This document shows, piece after piece, positions 60,078 to 64,000 of a stretch of DNA of 64,000 bases. Numbering within the stretch: the stretch's first letter is position 1; each line of letters starts with the position of its first letter. A model generated the notes under the pieces. The model was not told the origin of the DNA. It saw nothing but the letters and a program-made list of their open reading frames with translations, and ran no database searches. A program made the translations under genes and the position numbers. The stretch is from positions 179,026 to 243,025 of the forward strand of contig NZ_LZSX01000025.1 of assembly GCF_001665835.1 (NCBI RefSeq), written 5' to 3'. This stretch comes from Mycobacterium colombiense (lineage in GTDB: Bacteria; Actinomycetota; Actinomycetes; Mycobacteriales; Mycobacteriaceae).

Positions 60078-60673
60078 TGGGCTTCTCCATTGGTGATGTG
60101 GGCGGCGCGGGTGATGATGTGGTCGACGAAGCCGTATTCCAGGGCCTCCTGCGCGGTGAACCAGCGGTCGCGGTCCGAGTCGGCCTCGATGCGCTCCTGG
60201 GTCTGGCCGGTGAATTCCGCGTTGAGCCGGAACATCTCCTTCTTGATCACCGTGAACTGCTCGGCCTGGATGGCGATGTCGGCCGCGCTACCGGTCACCC
60301 CGCCGAGCGGCTGGTGCATCAGGATGCGGGCGTGCGGCAACGCGTACCGCTTGCCCTTGGTGCCGGCGGCCAACAAGAACTCACCCATCGACGCGGCCAT
60401 GCCCATCGCGTAGGTGGCGATGTCGCACGGCGCCAACACCATGGTGTCGTAGATCGCCATCCCGGCGCTGATCGATCCGCCGGGTGAATTGATGTACAGC
60501 GAAATGTCCTTGGTGGCGTCCTCGGCGGCGAGCAGCAAAATCTGCGCGCACAGCCGATTGGCGATTTCGTCGCTCACCTCCGAACCCAGGAAGATGATGC
60601 GCTCGGACAGCAAGCGCTCATAGACCGAGTCCGTGAGGTTGAGACCCTGCGAGTTTGAACGCATGTCAGTCAC
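60074..60673 (-). CDS. clpP1: ATP-dependent Clp protease subunit ClpP1
   Basis: Serine-protease ring subunit of 199 residues from GTG 60673 ([10 protein letters not shown]). The nucleophile is in [11 protein letters not shown] and the catalytic His in ILMHQPLGG. This start gives nearly the M. tuberculosis length; the open frame continues 24 codons upstream without similarity. A CGC-N5-GCG operator typical of ClgR lies 95 bp upstream of the start, fitting stress induction of clpP1P2. Confidence 0.95.
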   Translation of the reverse strand: MTDMRSNSQGLNLTDSVYERLLSERIIFLGSEVSDEIANRLCAQILLLAAEDATKDISLYINSPGGSISAGMAIYDTMVLAPCDIATYAMGMAASMGEFLLAAGTKGKRYALPHARILMHQPLGGVTGSAADIAIQAEQFTVIKKEMFRLNAEFTGQTQERIEADSDRDRWFTAQEALEYGFVDHIITRAAHITNGEAQ

Positions 60674-60767
60674 GACTGGGTTACCTGCTTTCTCGAGATC
60701 CGTATTCACGACACTAACCAACCGAGCCGACTGTTTCGCGGCCACGCACCCCTGAAACGGGCACGTT

Positions 60768-60778
60768 CGCTCACAGCG
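60768..60778. promoter_or_regulatory. ClgR-type operator upstream of clpP1P2
   Basis: CGCTCACAGCG matches the core CGC-YNANR-GCG of the actinobacterial ClgR site exactly. It lies between tig and clpP1, 95-105 bp upstream of the clpP1 start. ClgR activates clpP1P2 in mycobacteria and corynebacteria, so position and motif agree. I did not check how often this core occurs by chance. Confidence 0.7.
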
Positions 60779-60789
60779 TCATGGCGCGG

Positions 60790-62229
60790 TCACTCCCCGG
60801 CATCGGCCTCATCGGATTCGCCGGCCTCGCCCGAGTCCTCGTCGGCCGCCCCATTCGAATTGTCGGCCTCCTCCGCCTCGCCAGCCGGCTCGGCTGCGTC
60901 GGCCTCCGCTCGCTTGCCGAAGAATTCACTGGTGTCGATGGCGTTTCCGGCGGTATCGGTGACGGTCGCCGCCCGGATCACCTCGGCGATGGCCAGCGCC
61001 CGCCGCACATCGGCGAACATGGCCGGCAGCTGGTTGTTCTCCTGGAGGTATGCCACCAGCTGCTGGGGCTCGATGCCGTATTGCCGCGACGTCGCCACCA
61101 GGCGCTCGGTCAGGTCGTCCTGGCCAACCTGGACCTCCAGGTCGTCGGCCAGGGCGTCCAGCAGCAGCTGGCGCTTGACGTCCGTCTCGGCGGCGGTGCG
61201 CGTCTCGGTCTCGAACTCCTCGCGGGACTTGCCCTGCTGGGCCAGCACTTCCTCGAGCTTGGAATCGTCGTGGTCGAGGCTGTGCAGGGCGTTGTGCAGG
61301 GCGCTGTCGACCTGGGCCTTGACGATGGCCTCCGGCAGCGGCACCTCCACCTGTTCGAGCAGCGTGTCGAGGGCGGCCTCGCGAATGTTCTCGGCCTGCT
61401 GGGCGCGCTTGGTGCGGCCGACCTGCTCGCGCAGGTTGGACTTCATCTCCTCGATGGTGTCGAACTCGCTGGCCAGTTGCGCGAACTCGTCGTCGGGCTC
61501 GGGCAGTTCACGTTCCTTGATCGACTTGACCGTGACGGTCACCTGAGCGTCCTTGCCCGCGTGTTCGCCGGTCGCCAGCTGCGCGGTGAACTCCTTGGAC
61601 TCGTCCACGGACAGACCGAGCAGCGCCTCGTCCAGGCCCGCGATGAGCCGGCCCGAGCCGACCTCGTGGGACAGGCCCTGCGCGGCGGCGCCCGGAATCT
61701 CTTCGCCGTCGATGGTGGCCGACAGGTCGATCGAGACGAAGTCACCGTCGGCGACGGGGCGGTCCACCCCGGTCAGGGTGCCGAATCGGGCACGCAGAGA
61801 CTGCAGTTCGGCGTCCACGTCCTCGTCGCTGACCTCGATCGGGTCCACCGAGACCTTGAGCGCGCCGGGGTCCGGCAGGGTCAGCTTGGGGCGGACGTCG
61901 ACCTCGGCGGTGAAGGCCAGCTCCGCGCCGTACTCCTTCTTGGTGACCTCGATCTCGGGCTGGCCCAGCGGGTGCACCTCGGATTCGGCGACGGCCTGAC
62001 CGTACCGCGCGGGCAGCGCCTCGTTGACGACCTGATCGAGCATCGCCTCGCGGCCGAAGCGCGCCTCCAGCAACTTCGCCGGCGCCTTGCCCGGCCGGAA
62101 CCCGGGCAGTCGCACCTGCCGGGCCAGCTCCTTGTAGGCGCGCTGGAAGTCGGGTTCGAGTTCCGAGAAAGGGACCTCCACGTTGATGCGCACCCGGGTG
62201 GGGCTCAACTGCTCGATGGTGCTCTTCAC
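60790..62229 (-). CDS. tig: Trigger factor
   Basis: Ribosome-bound folding chaperone of 479 residues from GTG 62229, which has GAGGAGC at the right distance. The ribosome-binding domain contains GFRPGKAP, a PPIase domain spans about residues 160-245, and the C-terminal chaperone arms follow. The tail (last ~45 residues) is strongly acidic, Glu/Asp/Ala-rich. It lies upstream of clpP1P2, the usual bacterial tig-clpP order. Confidence 0.95.
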   Translation of the reverse strand: MKSTIEQLSPTRVRINVEVPFSELEPDFQRAYKELARQVRLPGFRPGKAPAKLLEARFGREAMLDQVVNEALPARYGQAVAESEVHPLGQPEIEVTKKEYGAELAFTAEVDVRPKLTLPDPGALKVSVDPIEVSDEDVDAELQSLRARFGTLTGVDRPVADGDFVSIDLSATIDGEEIPGAAAQGLSHEVGSGRLIAGLDEALLGLSVDESKEFTAQLATGEHAGKDAQVTVTVKSIKERELPEPDDEFAQLASEFDTIEEMKSNLREQVGRTKRAQQAENIREAALDTLLEQVEVPLPEAIVKAQVDSALHNALHSLDHDDSKLEEVLAQQGKSREEFETETRTAAETDVKRQLLLDALADDLEVQVGQDDLTERLVATSRQYGIEPQQLVAYLQENNQLPAMFADVRRALAIAEVIRAATVTDTAGNAIDTSEFFGKRAEADAAEPAGEAEEADNSNGAADEDSGEAGESDEADAGE

Positions 62230-62311
62230 GGGTGTGCTCCTCAGTGCTCGTTCTTTGCTCGTTGTTGGCGGCCGGTGGCCCGTGCGCATGGCACGGGGCC
62301 GGTCGTGCTGG

Positions 62312-62385
62312 TCGGGGTGACAGGATTTGAACCTGCGGCCTTCCGCTCCCAAAGCGGATGCGCTACCAAGCTGCGCTACACCCCG
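62312..62385 (-). tRNA. tRNA-Pro (anticodon TGG)
   Basis: 74 nt on the minus strand. The acceptor stem CGGGGTG/CACCCCG pairs fully, the anticodon stem TCCGC/GCGGA encloses loop TTTGGGA (anticodon TGG), and GGTTCAAATCC forms the T loop. CCA is not encoded. It begins 83 bp upstream of tig on the same strand. Confidence 0.96.
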
Positions 62386-62533
62386 CGCTGACCTCGATGA
62401 TCCTAAGGCCCCTCAACACCGAGTTGGCCACGGGCTTCGCAGCGACGTCGCAGACCTCACGGAGCGATCACAAAACCGAGTCGATTAGATTTGATCTTCG
62501 TCGCCAGCTACAGTCACGCTCGACTAAATACAT

Positions 62534-62604
62534 GCGGGCGTAGCTCAATGGTAGAGCCCTAGTCTTCCAAACTAGCTACGCGGGTTCGATTCCCGTCGCC
62601 CGCT
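62534..62604 (+). tRNA. tRNA-Gly (anticodon TCC)
   Basis: 71 nt. The acceptor stem GCGGGCG/CGCCCGC pairs fully, the anticodon stem CTAGT/ACTAG encloses CTTCCAA (anticodon TCC), and the T loop reads GGTTCGATTCC. CCA is not encoded. It lies 32 bp upstream of lipP on the same strand. Confidence 0.96.
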
Positions 62605-62636
62605 CGGGCTAACTATCTGCTCGATAGAAAGGCGCC

Positions 62637-63827
62637 ATGAGCGACCTGAAGACCGACGTGTCAATTCACGGGTCATGCGCCTCGGACTTTGCCGGAGTTC
62701 GCGACGCGTTCGAGCGCAATTTCACACTGGGCGATGAAGTCGGCGCCGCCGTCGCGGTGTGGGTCGACGGGTCTTTGGTCGTCAACCTGTGGGGTGGCTG
62801 GGCCGACGGGGCCCGCACCCGGCCGTGGCGGCAGAACACCCTCGCCACCGTGTTGTCCGGCACCAAGGGCCTGTCGGCCACCTGCGTGCACCAACTCGCC
62901 GACCGCGGCGAGCTGGACCTGCAAGCCCCGGTCGCCCACTACTGGCCCGAGTTCGGCCAGGCCGGCAAACAAGACATCACGCTGGCGATGGTAATGAGCC
63001 ACCGTTCCGGGGTGATCGGCCCGCGCACCCGGATGCGGTGGGAGCAGGTCGCCGACTGGGACTACGTCTGCGATCAGCTGGCCGCCGCCGAGCCGTGGTG
63101 GGAGCCGGGCACTGCGCAGGGCTACCACATGACCACTTTCGGTTTCATCATGGGCGAGGTGTTCCGCCGGGTGACGGGCCGGACCATCGGCCAATACCTG
63201 CGCACCGAGATCGCCGAACCGTTCGGCGCCGACGTTCATATCGGGTTGCCGCTGAGCGAGCAGCAGCGCTGCGCCGAGCGGGTCAACAAGCCGCACGCCC
63301 GCGACCTGCTGGCCGAGGCGAAAGCCCCCGGCTATCCGACCAGCCTGGACCAGCACCCCAAGGCTGGACTGTCCATCTCGATGGGGTTCGCCCCCGATGA
63401 CGAACTCGGCTCGCACGACCTGAACCTGTGGCGCGAACTCGAGTTCCCAGGCACCAACGGGCAGGTCTCGGCGCTGGGATTGGCGACGTTCTACAACGCG
63501 CTCGCCCAGGAGAAGGTGCTCAGCCGCGAGCACATGGACGTGGTGCGGGTCTGCCAGGGCGGGCTGGACACCGACCTGGTGCTGGGCCCGCGGGTCGCCG
63601 ACCACGGCTGGGGCCTGGGCTACATGCTCAACCAGCGCTGCGTCAACGGACCCAACCCGCGGATCTTCGGCCACGGCGGGCTGGGCGGGTCCTTCGGGTT
63701 CGTCGACCTGGAGCACCGCATCGGGTACGCGTATGTGGCCAATCACTTCGACCCCACCAAGGCCAACGCGGACCCGCGCAGCCTGGTCCTGTCCAACGAG
63801 GTGTACTCCGTGCTGGGAGTCATCTAG
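62637..63827 (+). CDS. lipP: Beta-lactamase-fold esterase LipP
   Basis: Serine esterase of 396 residues in the class C beta-lactamase/family VIII fold. The nucleophile motif S-x-x-K is in VLSGTKGLSA, the Tyr partner in GYHMTTFGF, and a late GHGGLGGSFGF corresponds to the KTG-like region. ATG 62637 follows AGAAAGG. It matches Rv2463 in length and position. Natural substrate not known; short-chain ester hydrolysis is expected. Confidence 0.9.
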   Translation: MSDLKTDVSIHGSCASDFAGVRDAFERNFTLGDEVGAAVAVWVDGSLVVNLWGGWADGARTRPWRQNTLATVLSGTKGLSATCVHQLADRGELDLQAPVAHYWPEFGQAGKQDITLAMVMSHRSGVIGPRTRMRWEQVADWDYVCDQLAAAEPWWEPGTAQGYHMTTFGFIMGEVFRRVTGRTIGQYLRTEIAEPFGADVHIGLPLSEQQRCAERVNKPHARDLLAEAKAPGYPTSLDQHPKAGLSISMGFAPDDELGSHDLNLWRELEFPGTNGQVSALGLATFYNALAQEKVLSREHMDVVRVCQGGLDTDLVLGPRVADHGWGLGYMLNQRCVNGPNPRIFGHGGLGGSFGFVDLEHRIGYAYVANHFDPTKANADPRSLVLSNEVYSVLGVI

Positions 63828-63842
63828 CGCTGAAACGCAAAC

Positions 63843-63869
63843 GCGCCCTGCCGGATATCGGCAGGGCGC
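63843..63869. terminator. Hairpin terminator after lipP
   Basis: An 11-bp perfect stem (GCGCCCTGCCG, 63843-63853, with 63859-63869) and a 5-nt loop, 15 bp after the lipP stop and before a convergent gene end. Probably serves both directions. Confidence 0.8.
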
Positions 63870-63891
63870 ATTCGGTTGCGTGGCTTATCGA

Positions 63892-63963
63892 TCAGGGGTG
63901 CCAGCCTGGAGGCGGTGGCGGTCCGCCCGGGCCACCTGGGCCCCAAGGGCCACCCGGACGATC
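63892..63963 (-). CDS. C-terminal fragment of a Gly/Pro-rich protein (partial)
   Basis: Minus-strand frame ending at TGA (63894-63892). The last ~23 codons read as repeated GGP/GP/PPPPP with Trp, ending GWHP, typical of small exported Gly/Pro-rich mycobacterial proteins. The gene is cut by the adapter sequence at the window end, so only the tail is visible. It could also be chance low complexity. Confidence 0.45.
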   Translation of the reverse strand, partial: DRPGGPWGPGGPGGPPPPPGWHP

Positions 63964-63964
63964 T

Positions 63965-64000
63965 TGTCTCTTATACACATCTGACGCTGCCGACGATCTA
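63965..64000. other. Illumina Nextera adapter (sequencing artefact)
   Basis: TGTCTCTTATACACATCT (63965-63982) is the Tn5 mosaic-end transposon adapter, and GACGCTGCCGACGA (63983-63996) is its standard i5-side continuation. The last four bases would fall in the index read. This is not genomic DNA; the real sequence ends near 63964. Confidence 0.95.

Noticed and set aside
63733..63984. Plus-strand frame ending LSLIHI at the window end
   Set aside because: Overlaps lipP out of frame and runs into adapter sequence.

Overview
This is a 64-kb piece of a high-GC mycobacterial chromosome, probably a slow-growing non-tuberculous species. The evidence is MmpL/MmpS transporters, a PapA-type acyltransferase with its FadD and Gap partners, RpfE, glucosylglycerate-pathway genes, many GTG/TTG starts with purine-rich Shine-Dalgarno sites, and a gene order from about 13 kb onward that follows M. 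tuberculosis Rv2417c-Rv2463 with insertions and deletions. The right end (63965-63996) reads as an Illumina Nextera adapter, so the window stops at the end of a draft contig.

Layout. (1) 0.2-8.3 kb: five co-directional genes, papA - mmpL - chp-like - fadD - gap-like, a compact version of the machinery for sulfolipid/polyacyltrehalose-type lipids; the polyketide synthase is presumably just outside the window. (2) 8.4-13 kb: an oxidoreductase and an overlapping mmpS-mmpL pair of the MmpS4/5-MmpL4/5 type with a half IdeR (iron) box upstream. (3) 13-23.8 kb, minus strand: degV, octT, gpgP, rsfS, nadD (most overlapping by a few bases), a VWA/MoxR pair, proA, then an MscS channel with a cyclic-nucleotide-binding fold joined to a cyclase whose catalytic residues are largely lost. 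(4) 24-36.5 kb, the accessory zone: rbsK; a divergent GntR regulator and a five-gene catabolic operon (MmgE/PrpD, a PrpB-like lyase, two aconitase-family subunits, a PEBP protein) flanking a perfect palindrome; nadE; an isochorismatase-like hydrolase; a sirtuin; and a P450/TetR divergent pair with a palindrome between the P450 -35 and -10. (5) 36.6-48.3 kb, core minus-strand genes: proB, obg, rpmA, rplU, rne, ndk, a DUF4233 gene, folC, valS. (6) 48.3-53.5 kb: a bulb-lectin/LysM protein, a DUF937 protein, a saccharopine-dehydrogenase-like reductase, rpfE with a 24-bp minisatellite, an AT-richer gap, mobA. (7) 53.5-64 kb: korBA, clpX, mmuM, clpP2, clpP1 (with a ClgR-type operator), tig, tRNA-Pro, tRNA-Gly, lipP, and the C-terminus of a Gly/Pro-rich protein.

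The best candidates for something new are the GntR-controlled acid-catabolism operon at 25-30 kb, the paired cyclase/cNMP-channel pseudo-signalling module at 20-23.8 kb, and MIRU-like repeats that supply a start codon and ribosome-binding site (korB) or an N-terminal extension (proB). All gene names rest on reading the translated sequence and on recalled family knowledge; no database search was run.
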